The notes: generated by a model not told the origin, from the letters alone. Shown: positions 1-12,300, counted from the stretch's first letter. The stretch is DNA of 64,000 nt from Lantana camara (GCA_037501455.1 CM074858.1:82124501-82188500), one strand, 5' to 3'. Numbers and translations: made by a program.

Positions 1-2784
1 GACTCCTTACAGAATGGCTCCGGCGGAGTTGAAGGAGTTGAAGATTCAACTCGAGGAATTACTTAAAATTGGATACATTTGGCCGAGTTCGTCTCTGTGG
101 GGTGCTCCGGTTCTCTTTGTTAAAAAGAAAGATGGAACGTTGAGGATGTGTATAGATTACCGGGAGCTTAATCGGAGGACTATCAAGAATAAATATTCGT
201 TACCCCACATCGAGGACTTATTTGATATGTTGCAAGGTTCGGGGGTTTATTCGAAATTGGATTTAAGGCAAGGTTACTATCAATTGAAAATCCGGGAAGA
301 GGATATACCTAAGACAGGATTTAATACCCGGTCTGGACATTACGAGTTCGTAGTAATGCCTTTCGGTTTAACTAATGCCCCTGCGGCATTTATGGATATG
401 ATGCATCGGACTTTTTGGCCTTATTTGGACAAATTCGTGGTAATCTTCATCGATGATATTTTGATTTATTCGAGGACACCGGAAGATCACGCTAGGCATC
501 TCAGATTGGTCTTGGAGACATTGAGAGAGCACCGGTTGTATGCAAAGTTTAGCAAGTGTGAATTCTGGATCGACCGGGTTGCTTTTCTAGGTCATATTGT
601 CTCGAGTAAGGGCTTGAAAGTGGATCCTTCAAAGATTGAGACAGTTATTCAGTGGCAGAGTCTAAAGAATGCTTCCGAAGTCAGAAGTTTCTTGGGTTTA
701 ACTGGGTATTATCGAAGATTTGTTAAGGATTTTTCAAAGATTGCAGCTCCTTTAACTCGGTTGACAAAGAAGGAAGGCAAGTTTGATTGGGATGAGGCTT
801 GTGAAGCGAGTTTCCAACTTTTGAAGGAGAAGTTGACCACTGCACCAGTATTAGCACTCCCCGAAGGCACGGAAGGATACATGGTTTATACGGACGCCTC
901 GAAATAAGGATTGGGATGTGTTTTGATTCAGAATGGTAAGGTGATAGCCTATGCCTTGAGGAAACTGAAAGATCATGAACAGAATTATCCCACTCACGAT
1001 CTCGAGCTTGCAGCGGTGATCTTTGCTTTGGGAAAGTGGAGACACTACTTATATGGAATTCCGTTCGAAGTCTTTTCCGACCACAAGAGTCTTCAGTACT
1101 TGTTTTCTCAGAAGGAGTTGAACAAAGACAAAGACGATGGATGGAGACTTTAGCGGATTATGAGTGTACAATTCGATATCATCCCGAGAAAGCTAATGTG
1201 GTCGCGGATGCACTTAGCAGGAAGGCTAGTGTGTCTAGTGTGAAAGTGGAAGTTGAAGAGGAAGCTGAGTCTATCAAATTAAGAGCAAGTATTCGGAATA
1301 TTACGGTACAGCCAGATCTTCAACGGAAGTTATTTGAGGCTCAGAGAAAGGATCCCGAGGTTCAGAAATTAGCTGAGAAAGCTAGAGTGGATCCCGAATG
1401 CCCTTTTGGATTTGATGATACGGGACTTTTAAGATTCAAGAACAAGGTTGTTGTGCCGAATGAATTGAAGAGGATTATCTTGGAAGAAGCTCACAGATCA
1501 GGGTATTCGATACATCCCGGGGGAAATAAGATGTATAAGGATTTGAAGCAGTTTTATTGGTGGAACGGTCTAAAGAGAGATGTAATTAATTTTGTGAAGC
1601 ATTGTTTGACTTGCCAAATCGTGAAAGCTGAGCATCAGAAGCCATCAGGACTACTTCAACCGCTACCTATTCTGGAATGGAAATGGCAACAAGTGGCGAT
1701 GGATTTCGTTTCGGGTCTTCCTAGAGTAAAGGGTGGTTTTGATGGAATCTGGGTGATCGTGGATCGATTGACGAAATCGGCACATTTTTTGGCTATTCGG
1801 ATGTCGGATAAGGTGAATAAGTTAGCTAAGAAGTATGTTGATGAAATTGTTCGACTTCATGGTGTGCCGGTTAGTATTGTATCAGATCGAGATCCAAGGT
1901 TTACTTCTAGACTTTGGCAAGAATTGCAAAGGAATCTGGGATCAAGGCTTCAATTCAGCACAACTTTCCATCCTCAGACAGATGGGCAGTCGGAGAGGTT
2001 AATCAAATATTTGGAGGATATGTTGAGGGCTTGTGCATTGGATTTCTCGAGTTCATGGAATGAGCAGTTGTCTCTAATTGAATTTGCTTATAATAACAGT
2101 TTCCAAGCTTCGATAGGAATGGCGCCTTATGAAGCTCTCTATGGACGGAAGTGTAGATCTCCCTTATTTTTCGACCTTGAGGAATGGAATTGGACAAAAC
2201 AAGAGGGAGTGAAACGAGGGGAAAAGAAAGAGAAACCTTCTAAGGTCGTGCAAGCAGCGATTGATAAGGTTCAGATAATTCAGCAGAGAATGAAAGCAAC
2301 CCAAGATAGACAGAAGAGTTATGCAGATAGGCGAAGAAAGGATCTTAAGTTTGAAGTTGGTGATAGTGTATTTCTAAAAGTTTCGCCATGAAAGGGGTTT
2401 TCGACGATTGGAAAATGAGGTAAATTGAATCCTCGTTATTTGGGTCCGTATGAGATTCTTGAGAAAATTGGAGATACGGCTTATCGCTTGAATCTACCTC
2501 CGAGTTTGACGGGAATCCACAACGTATTCCATGTTTCCCAACTTCGCCAATATTTTCCGGATGAATCCGAGATCCTACCCGAGGAAGAGGTAGAAATTGA
2601 ACCTAATCTCACCTTCGTTCAGAAACCGGTTAAGATTCTGGATCGAAAATTTCAAGAATTAAGAAACCGACAAATTCCACTTGTTAAGGTATTGTGCAGA
2701 AGTGATAAGACGGAAGAAGCCACGTGGGAAATGGAGGATAAGATGAGAAGGTTTCATCCTGAGCTGTTCTCGGACAATCAGTGA
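1..2784 (+). pseudogene. Ty3/gypsy chromovirus pol, 3' part, decayed
   Basis: This is the reverse transcriptase, RNase H, integrase and chromodomain part of a Gag-Pol polyprotein that begins before the window. It is collinear with the intact polyprotein at 50922-55457: position 14 here corresponds to 52686 there. RT motifs are visible (catalytic FIDDILIYS near 448-474), then RNase H (YTDAS near 890), the integrase HHCC region near 1490-1610, the D,D35E core near 1700-2010, and a C-terminal chromodomain-like tail near 2600-2770. Four lesions break it: TAA at 905-907, a 1-nt deletion near 1128, TGA at 2389-2391 and TGA at 2416-2418. It is therefore dead and clearly older than the intact copy. 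It belongs to the same family because the coding sequence, PPT and LTR ends all match. The lineage call (chromovirus, Tekay/Del-like) rests on the integrase plus chromodomain layout and is known-family reasoning. Confidence 0.93.
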
Positions 2785-2805
2785 ATCCGAGGACGGATTC
2801 CTTTT

Positions 2806-2818
2806 AAGGGGGAGAGGT
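2806..2818 (+). other. Polypurine tract of the decayed chromovirus
   Basis: The purine run AAGGGGGAGAGGT lies directly before the LTR start (TGTAACGCCCC). It is identical in position and sequence to the tract before the 3' LTR of the intact copy. This is the plus-strand priming site for reverse transcription. Confidence 0.85.
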
Positions 2819-3929
2819 TGTAACGCCCCGACTTTTCAAAACGTTCAGGTATAAATTATATGATAATTACGTGCGCATTTAATTTATTTTAATTTCGTTA
2901 TTAATTATTTTATTTAATTTTATATTAAATTAGTAAATTATTTAATTGTTTGAAAATATTTGAATTTGAATTTATATGAATTTTGAAACTATTTGCGCTT
3001 ACATGAATTGTTTGCTTGCCGTTTCTACGTGAATTGAATTCGAAACTTCGTGAAAATTTAATATGTTGGACTTATATGTGTTATGAATATGGTTCTATGT
3101 TCATTTGATATTTTCGGATTTGTTTGATTGAGTTTTGGAATTTATTTTGATTGTGGAATCCAAAACGGGGGGTAACGAGCAATTAGCGCACCATTGGTTC
3201 CTTACATGATAACTTGAGCTAGGAAACTCGGATTCGAGTTTCGTCAACTTCGTTAAACTCGTATCGAAAATTCGAGTTTGATGAACTTAGCCCTGTATTT
3301 TTCCAAATTTATTTGAACCTCCGAAATCCAACCGAAACGTGCGACGGAAGACAAAACTGCCACCTTTTTACTAAATGAGTCATAACTCTTTCACCTCTTG
3401 ACCAAATTAACTATGGTTTAAGCCTATGGAACCCTAACTCAACCACCTAATCAGCCATACCCTCCCTTAACCGAAACAAAGCCTCTCACTTAGAGAAATT
3501 TAGCCATTTCTCCTCTGCATTCCAGAAAATCCCGTAACTCAAGCCATCCTTGGAGATTCAAGCTCAAATCTCCTCCAAACCTCCATCAATCCACAAGGTA
3601 AGCTTAGGGTTGGTTTATACATCCATCATGAGTCATTTTGATCCATTCATCCCTAATTTTGATCATGTATTGATGAGTATATGGCTGACTTGGAGAATAT
3701 TTAGGTTTTGAGCTCATGTGTTGATATCTTCCATTTCTTGATGAATTTGATTGATTCCAAGCTTGGTTATGATTGCTCTGATCTATAGTTCAAGGGTTAG
3801 TCCCGCCTAGCCTAGAGAACGTGTGTTTATCCCCGTTCGCCGTGACTTAACTCAGATGTGGATTGTCTATTTCACATTCGGGTGAGGTCTTGGTGCGGGG
3901 GATGTGGCACCTTGCGCTCGGGTGTTACA
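2819..3929 (+). repeat. 3' LTR of the decayed chromovirus, internally deleted
   Basis: It starts TGTAACGCCCCGAC and ends CTCGGGTGTTACA, like the LTRs at 47113 and 55491. It is only 1111 bp against about 3595 bp. The left part matches the first third of the full LTR and the last 150 bp match its end. The join lies near 3780, in the shared word CTCTGAT, so about 2.3 kb of LTR has been lost. Target duplication cannot be checked because the 5' end of the element lies outside the window. Confidence 0.85.
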
Positions 3930-3995
3930 ATACGACCTAGACAGAGTCACACGACACTAAAGCCCAGTTTTGCAACCGCGCTCTGATACCATTTT
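3930..3995 (-). repeat. Reverse-oriented gypsy-type leader with tRNA-Met PBS
   Basis: Read on the minus strand, it starts with TTTT then TGGTATCAGAGC (3991-3980), the usual primer binding site for initiator tRNA-Met. A leader with GGTTGCAAAAC and TAGTGTCG follows. The same words follow the PBS of the intact chromovirus at 50715-50760. The fragment abuts the end of the preceding plus-strand LTR, as if the decayed element had inserted into an older reverse-oriented retroelement leader (inference). Confidence 0.7.
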
Positions 3996-4194
3996 TGTAA
4001 CAGCCCAGCAGCCCGCCTGTTGATATTGTCCGCTTTGGTGCCTAAAATCGACACCCTCACGGTTTTGTTCCTCCTAATGGCAAAGATCACCATCCGAAAA
4101 AAGGCCTCAACAAGGGAAAGGTATCCACCCCCTTATAAAGGAGGTTTCGTTCACCTCTCCAACCGATGTGGGACAAACACTTTAAGCTATTACA
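3996..4194 (-). repeat. Short (199 bp) TRIM-like LTR, minus strand
   Basis: On the minus strand it begins TGTAATAGC and ends GGGCTGTTACA, with TG..CA termini. It carries the words CCCACATCGGTTGG and CTTATAAGGGGGTGG. At one side lie a 4-nt spacer and a PBS. At the other lies the polypurine run AGGGGGGTGGAC (4206-4195). The size and the lack of any coding region fit a terminal-repeat retrotransposon in miniature. Family assignment is by layout only. Confidence 0.6.
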
Positions 4195-4261
4195 GTCCAC
4201 CCCCCTAAGAGGGCCCAGCGTCCTCGCTGGCACACCGGCCAGGGCCCCGGCTCTGATACCA
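4195..4261 (-). repeat. Minimal internal domain: PBS to PPT
   Basis: On the minus strand the 67 bp run from TGGTATCAGAGC (4261-4250), through a GC-rich stretch with GTGCCAGCGAGGACGC, to the purine tract next to the short LTR. No coding potential exists. This is the internal part of a TRIM. On its upstream side it is joined to a long copia-type LTR rather than to a second copy of its own LTR. Confidence 0.55.
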
Positions 4262-4269
4262 CTTAAAGA

Positions 4270-6221
4270 TGTAGGAATTGTTGGAAAACAGGAATCAGAA
4301 AGAAGCGGAAATTTAAAAATTTTCCAACAAAAAGGATCGAAACTCGCAATCGTGAATCCGAATTCGTAGAGATTAGAAACTTACTTTTCAATAACCTTTC
4401 TTGAAGCTTTTCAAGCCACCCAAGAACGCTCGTCTCGCGGCTTGATCCCCTCTCCTTGGTAAAGCTCGAATCTTCAAAACTTCTAACTTGAAGCTCTCTA
4501 GAGATAGTCCACCAACTTGACTACAATCTAACTAGTAAGGATGCTAGTTCTCTAGTTAGTGTTTAGGCTTGACCTAGGGTTTATTTTATCTTGGAGAAAG
4601 GATGGTGTTCAACACATGAACCAAAAGAATTCATCAATCTCTAAGGGGAGCTCGAGCTCCCCTATATATAGCTCTAGGGAGGGGCGGCCGAACCTAGTCC
4701 TAATGGACTAAGGATTTGGTCCCTCTCTCTCTTATTACTTGATCATCAAGTAATTCCAAACTTTGAATTTGAATTCTAATTCAAATCAACTTTTAAGAGA
4801 GCTAAAATATCCAAAACCCTTTTGGATAATATTATGCTCTATTTATTAATAAATAAATAACTTATTTTATCTAATCAATTAATTCGTAATTAATTAAATA
4901 GATTATTTTTCTCCAAAATAAGACTTTCTTCTTAATTCAAAAATTAAACCAAAGTCTATTAAATGATTAACACATTAATTATTTAATCACATATACATAT
5001 ATATGCACGTGTGACACACGTGTCCCCAAGGACTCGTGTCACTCACGTGACCCACACGTGTGATTCACACGTGTGGAACCCTCTCGGCATGATCAACTCT
5101 TTTAATCATTTCAAAGCCTCAACTCATGTAACCAAGTTGTTGTGTGTGACCCTCTAGGTTCTCAATTCAATTAGTAGTGACCCTAATTAATTAATTCACT
5201 CATTAATTAATCAGTCTACAGATTAAACGACCATAGTCTAGCAACAGGTGTTTAACCCCTAGCTGAATTGGAATGTCTCGATTCGACAGAAACTTTAAGC
5301 CATTGATTCATGTGAGATACAATCCTCCTACTTACTATCTCTCAACCAAGATCTAGGGTAAGGGAATAATCAGAACCCTAATAATCTGGTCTTAAAGCTA
5401 AGTGCATTTCATATCCATTTGATCTCAATCCAAGAAACCCGTTTCTTGATGTCTTGATCTACTGCCTTGGCCAAGGACTCCAGATGGCTTATGAATGACT
5501 TACACAATAAGAGATCACCTTGCAAATGCAAGTGTAGGTCCTTTCTTGATTCTCATTCACTTTCATGAGTCACTTGTGCAGCCCCAGCATAAGCCTTGAA
5601 TCAGTTGTCTAAGGCAACACCCTTTAAAGCTTATACCTAAGACTATAGAGTTAACTCATAAAGTGATATGGAACCTCAAGTCTAAGGATCAATTAATCAT
5701 ATCAATGACTCGTTAGATATTTCCTAATCTGGAAGTTTCCATTTCCTGAAATAGAAACTTCCTTTCCCATTTAGGAATCTTCTCACACGGGGCACCTCAG
5801 TGAACTTACTTATTGGAATAAGCACCCTCATGTATCACGCACGTATCAACTATACACTTTGCACCTCCATGAAACAAGGTAGTCCTTCTTAAGGGCGTGA
5901 TCCCACAAGCAAGCCTTAGAGGAGTCAGGTTGACACTCCCACTATTTGTAGGACTCATCGGCTTGGAGTATTTTACTAATCATGACTTATGTGATATAGG
6001 GCTCATCTCATGAACCATTTCACCTAAATGGTAGAGTCCTAAAGTCATCAGGATTAGGGGAGTTCTCATACATGCACAGCTAAAGTAAACGCATACCAAA
6101 CAAGAGCATATAAAGAAGTGTTACCTCAATTCGTTATTTTATTCAAAGATTGTCTGTGATTACAATAAGAAAAAGCACAAAGCGGATATACAATCGGCTT
6201 TCTAGGGCACTATTCCTAACA
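4270..6221 (-). repeat. 1.95-kb LTR, probably copia-type, minus strand
   Basis: On the plus strand it reads TGTAGGAATTG...ATTCCTAACA, so both ends are TG..CA with imperfect inverted termini. On the minus strand its end is followed by the spacer TCTTTAAG and a PBS (TGGTATCAGAGCC), which makes this a 5' LTR read on the minus strand. A TATATATAG box next to a GAGCTCGAGCTC palindrome lies near 4650-4672. No ORF of note is present. No second copy of this LTR is in the window. The copia assignment is an inference from termini and spacer. Confidence 0.6.
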
Positions 6222-7500
6222 AAGAATTGTTCAAGAAGCGTCTTAGGAATATAACCATTGGCGACATCTAACCTCTTGGGATCATTGACCAGATCATGGG
6301 GGAGAGGGTGGTGAAGATGAACTTGGGACAGGCACCTCATAAAGCCCGTCTCGATGTCGGAAGCGCCCAAAGTGCCAGAGACGGTCTCGAATACGTCTGA
6401 CCACAGAACTCCATCACTGCGCTATCTTTGATCTGGGGCACCAACTTGTCAAGTGTCCAAAAGGCGGTCTCCACCCCATTTGTCTGCCCGTCAACGTAAC
6501 CTTTCTGCCACCCATCGTGCATCCCTTTTTGGTAGGCCGCCTCTTTCTCCTTGTCGGCTATGTCCAACAGGCTCTGGGTCTGGGCGAGCCCTGTCTCAAA
6601 CCTTTCCTTTTCGGCCCTAAGACTGGCCATCTCCGTTTCCAGGAGCGACTTCTCCTGGGTCGATTCCTCGACCTGCTTGCTGAGCCGATCGAGGATGCCC
6701 ATATATATTTGTTTCATCTCCTCTTTCACCTTGGAAAGCTTAGTCGTCTCGTCTTTCTAGCTCTTGGCCTCCAACACTTCAGCTCTCTCAGAGAGCAACT
6801 TGCGACGGCCCACCTCCGCCATTTCCAAACGTGCTACTGACTGATACTCCCTCACGTCTAGCTGGGGGGAGAAGAAGATGATAGAAAAATTGAGAAGCAC
6901 TTAAATTGAAACGAGTCCTAAGTGATAAGGTTATACCGAGCACAACAGGGAGATCTTGTTGTAGGAAAGAGCTGCGTTGTCCTCCTTGGCCAACTCTTGA
7001 TGGTTCGCGGTGGTCTGGAGGGCATAGTAAATGGCCCCTATGGCATCTTGGTCGACCACGCCAGTTGCTATCCTTCTCTCCGACCCATCCGCCTTAAAGT
7101 TCGGGACGTTGAAGGCATACTTGGCCTCTTCAAAGCTGGGGATGTTCACTATCCTCTCATAATCCCCGCGCAGGGGGAGCTACCAGCCTGGAAGGTGGGG
7201 GGTTTCCATCCCTTACCCCGATTCAACATATTTGGGATTTGTTTCGCTATCTTGGAAGGAACCCCACCCTCAGCGTTTTCCTGGGCTTTCCTCTTATTGG
7301 TCCTCAGCCCCTTTAGTACCTCGATCGGAAACGACCCAGAAGCAGTCTCCGAGTCAGAGTCCGGCCGCCCGACGGACGGAACAGAAGTCCCCTTGCTTTT
7401 TGGGGGTTTTGCGGCCTTCTCTTTGGGCGTGGGGGGAACGGGCATGTTGTCCATTGGGGTCCAGGCAACCCCTCGCGCGTCTGTTGGCTACCCCTCAGTC
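6222..7500 (-). pseudogene. Antisense accessory ORF of a Tat-lineage retrotransposon
   Basis: The minus strand encodes a charged, coiled-coil protein in at least two exons. The first part (7454 down to 6937) holds a proline/lysine-rich segment (PPTPKEKAAKPPKSKG), then NIPSFEEAKYAFNVPNF. The frame continues after a 75-nt intron (6936-6862) with donor GTATAACC and acceptor CTCCCCCCAG, phase 0. The second part has long heptad-like runs (LRAEKERFETGLAQTQSLL) and GWQKGYVDGQTNG. Defects are an in-frame TAG just after AEVLEAKS, a stop after FQAGSSPCAGIMRG and a frameshift near 6395. It lies between a copia-type LTR and a plus-strand PPT plus LTR. Antisense extra ORFs at exactly this place are known for Tat-lineage Ty3/gypsy elements. 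I infer that origin. I cannot tell whether it matches the Transposase_28 family. Confidence 0.6.
6862..6936 (-). other. Intron inside the antisense ORF
   Basis: The minus strand shows donor TCG|GTATAACC, a pyrimidine-rich 3' end and acceptor CCCCCCAG|CTAGAC. Removing 75 nt joins two coding blocks in phase 0 and keeps the coiled-coil frame open on both sides of the junction. Confidence 0.6.
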
Positions 7501-7806
7501 GGTTTGTGTGGGTCAACCCACCTCTGTCCAGCTGCTCTTTCCACCGCAGCAACTTTTGCCTTAGTGTGCTCCTCGGTCAAGCCCTCAACTTGGGCAATCT
7601 CTTCTGCCGTAGAAGCGGGGCCCTTTGCAGCCCGACCGAGCCCACCTCCCTTTGGTCAAGCCCACCTGGTTCGATCTGCTTGGCTCGATGATTTGCAGCC
7701 CGACCTAGCCAGGCGTGCACAACTCAACTCACATAGCCCCTCTCTTTCCCAAGCGAGCAAGCGCACTTCTCAAGGTCAGCTGCCACATGGTCGTGCCACC
7801 CGACCT

Positions 7807-7824
7807 TGGGGGGGGGGGGGGAGA
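7807..7824 (+). other. Polypurine tract, G-rich
   Basis: A run of 14-15 G followed by AGA stands directly before TGATAAGG, the start of a plus-strand LTR. The position and composition fit a retrotransposon PPT. Confidence 0.55.
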
Positions 7825-8422
7825 TGATAAGGGGAAAAATGGGAGCTATGACTAGGCGCCACGTGTCCATCTCGTGCTGGAGAAAGCTGATAGGTCAGCT
7901 CCTAGATTCGATCCAGCCATCCCTCTTATCGAGCCATCACTTGGTCCATGAGAAAAAGCGGGTATATGCTTGGTGAAGGGAGGATCTCGACCCAGGATCT
8001 TCCCCGACCGGGAGGCAGCCAACCCAGGCATCAGATCAACCCACGCACTACAGTACAACCGCATTTAATGCAAGTACCACCTACCGCAGTGCGGCCACGC
8101 CAAGTATAGTGTCAGGCGCCCTGGCAGGAGCAGACAAACAGTGCTTTAACCGTAAAAGCACTGCTCCGGTCACCATCCGTCACTCTCCAACCAGACCAGA
8201 TCCACACCTTCTTGGAGGTGTACTTGCACCTACGGAGACCATCTCCTTCCTATATAAACCCATCTCCAACACCAAGAAGGGTAAGTTTTCCTATATACTC
8301 GGAGTCCTTACTTCCTTTGCATTTTCGACGCAGAGCTTTAGCTGACGTGAGCGTCGGAGTGCCAAAACGGGTTCAACCCCGACATTCCCCTGTTTTGGCT
8401 TTTGAGTTCACTTTTGTCATCA
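7825..8422 (+). repeat. 3' LTR of a Tat-like retrotransposon remnant
   Basis: It starts TGATAAGGGG right after the PPT and most likely ends TTTTGTCATCA (TGAT..ATCA termini). It contains a promoter-like CCTATATAAACCC near 8248-8260 and the block GAGCGTCGGAGTG (8349-8361), which I associate with plant gypsy LTR R-U5 regions. The right border is uncertain by some tens of bases and no target duplication was found. Confidence 0.55.
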
Positions 8423-9308
8423 GAGTTGCCTCATGAATACAAATATCTTGGGTGATTGGGAGTCCTAGTCTGCAGTCCAGCGCATAGCCAGATTTTGACC
8501 CCATCGCATACACTCCTAAATAGAATTCGAACTTGAATTATTATCCTAAAAAGACCCATTAAACCTACTCATGGAGACCTTTGTTTTTAAAATGTTGAGA
8601 ACACTTTTAAGTTACTATTTTTTAGAATTGGTTATTCGTTAATTTGGAATATCTCGATGAGTTAAAGTATTTTTCTTTCATGGAAAATGACGAGTGAATG
8701 ACTAAACTCCCTAAGATATAAGCTAATAGAGATTGGTTCAAATTGTTAACGAGTTTCTTAAAGGTAAAATCACGGGTTTGGATTTCATTTAGGTGTGCTT
8801 ATATTAAAATATATATATATATATATATATATATCTGCCTGAGATATCATTTAAATCCACGTGCAACGTGGCATAGATTTGGTTTTGTCGCGTTGGGTAC
8901 ATTTTGGTACTGACAAAACCTTCTAAATGGAATCAGACCACACCGTCAAACCTATCTCACTCTCGCAATCTTCGGATCAACGTTTGTCAACATCCACGTG
9001 TCCAAATCATGAAAAAGAAACCGACCGCCCTTTACTCCTTCCATCTGTCCCATTCCTCATTGGTCTAATCTATAACTAAAACAAAGAAAGAAAAACTGTC
9101 CCTAATCCGCTAATCAACCGTTTTCCCATATTATTATATTATTCGTTTCAATTTCTACTCTTCTACGAAAGAAACAAAAATTTCTACTCTTCTTCTCTCT
9201 TCTCACTTCTCACTCCACTCGTCTCTTCTTCGGGCACATAGTTTTCCTTTCCACTGCATTTTTTTTTAAGTAACGAAACAAGGGATTATTTCTCCGATCT
9301 TTGTTTAT
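8423..9308 (+). promoter_or_regulatory. Upstream region and 5' UTR of the tomosyn-like gene
   Basis: There is no gene here. An (AT)n microsatellite lies at 8809-8834. Two perfect G-boxes (CACGTG) follow at 8858-8863 and 8995-9000, typical bZIP/bHLH sites. A strongly CT-rich stretch at 9155-9240 looks like a plant 5' UTR leader. No clear TATA box was seen in the 150 bp before the CT-rich leader. The transcription start is not determinable from sequence alone. Confidence 0.5.
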
Positions 9309-12300
9309 ATGTCTGTTTTCGTGAAGAAACTCGTTGAAAGGGCTTCGCTGAAGAAGGTAAAGTCAAATCCAACTCAATCTATTTTCCTTGTTTTTGTCGA
9401 CCCATTTCAGTTTGAGGTGTGAATTTCTTTGTAATTTGGAAAGTATTTTGAGTTCGTAGTGGTTTGAGAATTAGCTACTGAGTTGTATCAAAAAAAAGAA
9501 TTAGCTACTGAGTGGTTGCTCCGGACTTTTGTTGTGAATTTATTCTTTTCTGGTGGAAGTCCTTTCTATTTTGGTTGATTTTTCCTTTGTTTTTGAATTG
9601 GTGGTGATTTTGACGAAAGTTGTCATTTGTACTGAAGAATGAAGTTGTTTTTCAATCTGTTTGATGTTTAAGGTTTTGAGTGATCAGTGCTTAGAGGTTG
9701 TAATGAAGTTCAATTCAAAAGTGGGAGTTCCATATCAATACTTTTTACTAGTGTCCAACCACTTTAGTTTAGGCGATGAAGAGGATCTCATATATATCAT
9801 GAATTTATATCATGATTCTGGGAGGGAATCAATTTGACTAATATCAGGACTATGGAGTAGGAAATTTTCAAAAATGGGGATGAATTTTAATGTAGATATT
9901 GAAACCGGCCATATCTTGCATTCAAGTTTGTAATTAAGATAATAAGATCGATGTTTTGTATGGAGAAAACTGAATTTGAAATAGTTCAAAAAGATTAAGT
10001 ACATGAATGAGTCTAGTTTGAGATGAAAAGTGAAAAATCACAGGAGAGAATATACGCTTTAAGTCGAAGATCTTACTTGATCTCCCATTTATTATTTTTC
10101 TTTCAGTTGATAGTGCAATACTGGAAACAGAGTATATGGTGTGAGCATCATTGGTCCATTAAAAGAAAATGTGGACATCATCGATCATTTTTTCCGGAAA
10201 TTTAACCCATTGATAACATATATCTGTCTTCAAAAGCATCATGTATAAAACATCTTGTGTTAATGTTAAGGAATAGTACAATTGGAATTTCCAAAAATAA
10301 GGCTGACGACATTAGCATTTTCTGTTAAGGTAACTGATGTCAAGAATCTGGTGTGACCATTGTCCAAGCCTCATGGTGTTTTTCGTAAATCCTCAACTTT
10401 GTTTTTCATTTTTTTTTTTTTTTCCCGGTAATGGTTAAATCTCAAGGGAGTGTTTCTAATTATCCCTATATATAGAGATTGCCGGAGACGCATCCACCTA
10501 GCTTAATATTTTTGCCTACTTTTTTCGGTTTCTCTTATACTAGGAACATGCATAGATAGGCCTTATCTTCTCGCCGCCGTCGTGTCAGATATGTTTCTAA
10601 AGAGGCTTTATAGTTATATTCTGGATTTGAATTGTCCGTCTTGGATTTTATGTACGTTAACCTTCCGAACAAACATGGAAGACAGTTCAATTGTCCAAAG
10701 ATTTAATATTTGTCCAACTTTTAGATTGCAATTGTTGCTGAACTCTGGACTCTTTATAATTTTGCTTAATCTCTCTTCTTTTTTTCCTTCTTTCATTCAG
10801 TTCACTCCTTATTATTTCTTGTGCCTTTTTTGTCTTTAATTATTACCTTTCCTCCCAAAGGATCCTAACAAATTCGTCGATACTTTCTCTTTCATCTCAA
10901 GTTTGTATGAACAGAGGAATATGTAATGTTAGACGATGGGCCTTATTCAAGAACAAGCTTTATTCATTTTCTTTACATAAGTTTGGTTGAATGAGTATAG
11001 TTACCATAGTTGCATTCTACTGCAGCCTGCAGGGTTTTCAGATAGTTTGAAAGCGGATGATATAAACCCTCGTCTGATTTTCCATTACGGGATTCCATCA
11101 GGATCTTTGCTGCTGGCATATGACTCTGTTCATCAAATTCTTGCTATTTCAACCAAGTATGTTTCTCATCCAAAAATTTGTCAAATTATCATTGTATTTG
11201 TTTTATTGGAACTCATTGAGTAGGTAATATATATACCTCGGCCATTTGTTCAGATTGAAGTTGTTCACTTTCCTTTTCATTTTCCCGATCATAGAATTTT
11301 CACTTTCCTTAAAAAATATTTTCTTTTCAGCTATAAAACCAACAAATACATTAAAATTCTTAAAATTCTATATTCACACCTCCATATTAACAAATATTTA
11401 TCATTTAATTTGTCGAAAACCCTCAGAGATGGACAGATCAAATTGTTCGGTAGAGATGGATCACAAGCTCTATTGGAATCTTCAGAAGCTGTACAGAGCA
11501 AATTTTTGCTAGTAACCTTTTCTCAGCTCCTCATTGTGCGTAATACTAATTTACGTTCCAGTTTACAACATTGATAACTTACATCAACAGACATTTTTCT
11601 TTTTCATTTTTTTGCAGTTTGCTGAGAATCAGGGTATTCTTTTCAACGTTAATGTCAACAATCATATCGAGGCAAGTTACTTAACAGTCACATTGAAATT
11701 CCCTGGTGATCTATGAGCAGCATTACTCATTTTTGTTGTAGTTTTCATTTTTTTGAAGTTTGAGTGCCACATTTCATTAAAAGAACCAATTTGTAGGCCT
11801 GGGACGTAGACAAGAAGTGTTTATCTGCTGTCCATCACTTTGAGAAGGAAATTACATCATTTGCAGCCATGCGCTATGGATCTTACCTGTATTGGAGCTA
11901 AATTTTCAAAGAACAAAATTAATTCATGTGATATAAGATGTGGATTTACTTAAGTTGTATTGATATGCTCAGGTATGTTGGAGATTCTTCTGGAGATGTA
12001 TCAGTTTTGAGGTTACATCATGAGCAATGTCATATTGAGTCAATGAAATATCGCATCCCTCTTTCAGCATACCATGGTAGGTTTATTTTTTGTTATTATG
12101 CATCAATCAATTTATCTTTCTTCTGAAATAATTACACTGGCATTCACTGAGGTTTGATCTAATTGCAGATAATTCCTCTTAGGTTTGGGAAATTACAAAA
12201 AGTTCCCTTGGCCTATGTTGAGGTTTCACCTGATGCATGTTATTATATTCTTAAATTTAAATTCAAACATTGATCAATTAGAGTCTAGGATAAAATAGGG

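Noticed and set aside
3996..4194. Cassandra-type TRIM carrying 5S rRNA sequence
   Set aside because: The LTR does not contain a recognisable 5S internal promoter block, so only TRIM-like was claimed.
6922..7827. Plus-strand 301-codon frame
   Set aside because: It is a shadow of the minus-strand coiled-coil ORF. Composition is low-complexity Ser/Pro-rich and it ends in the poly(G) PPT.
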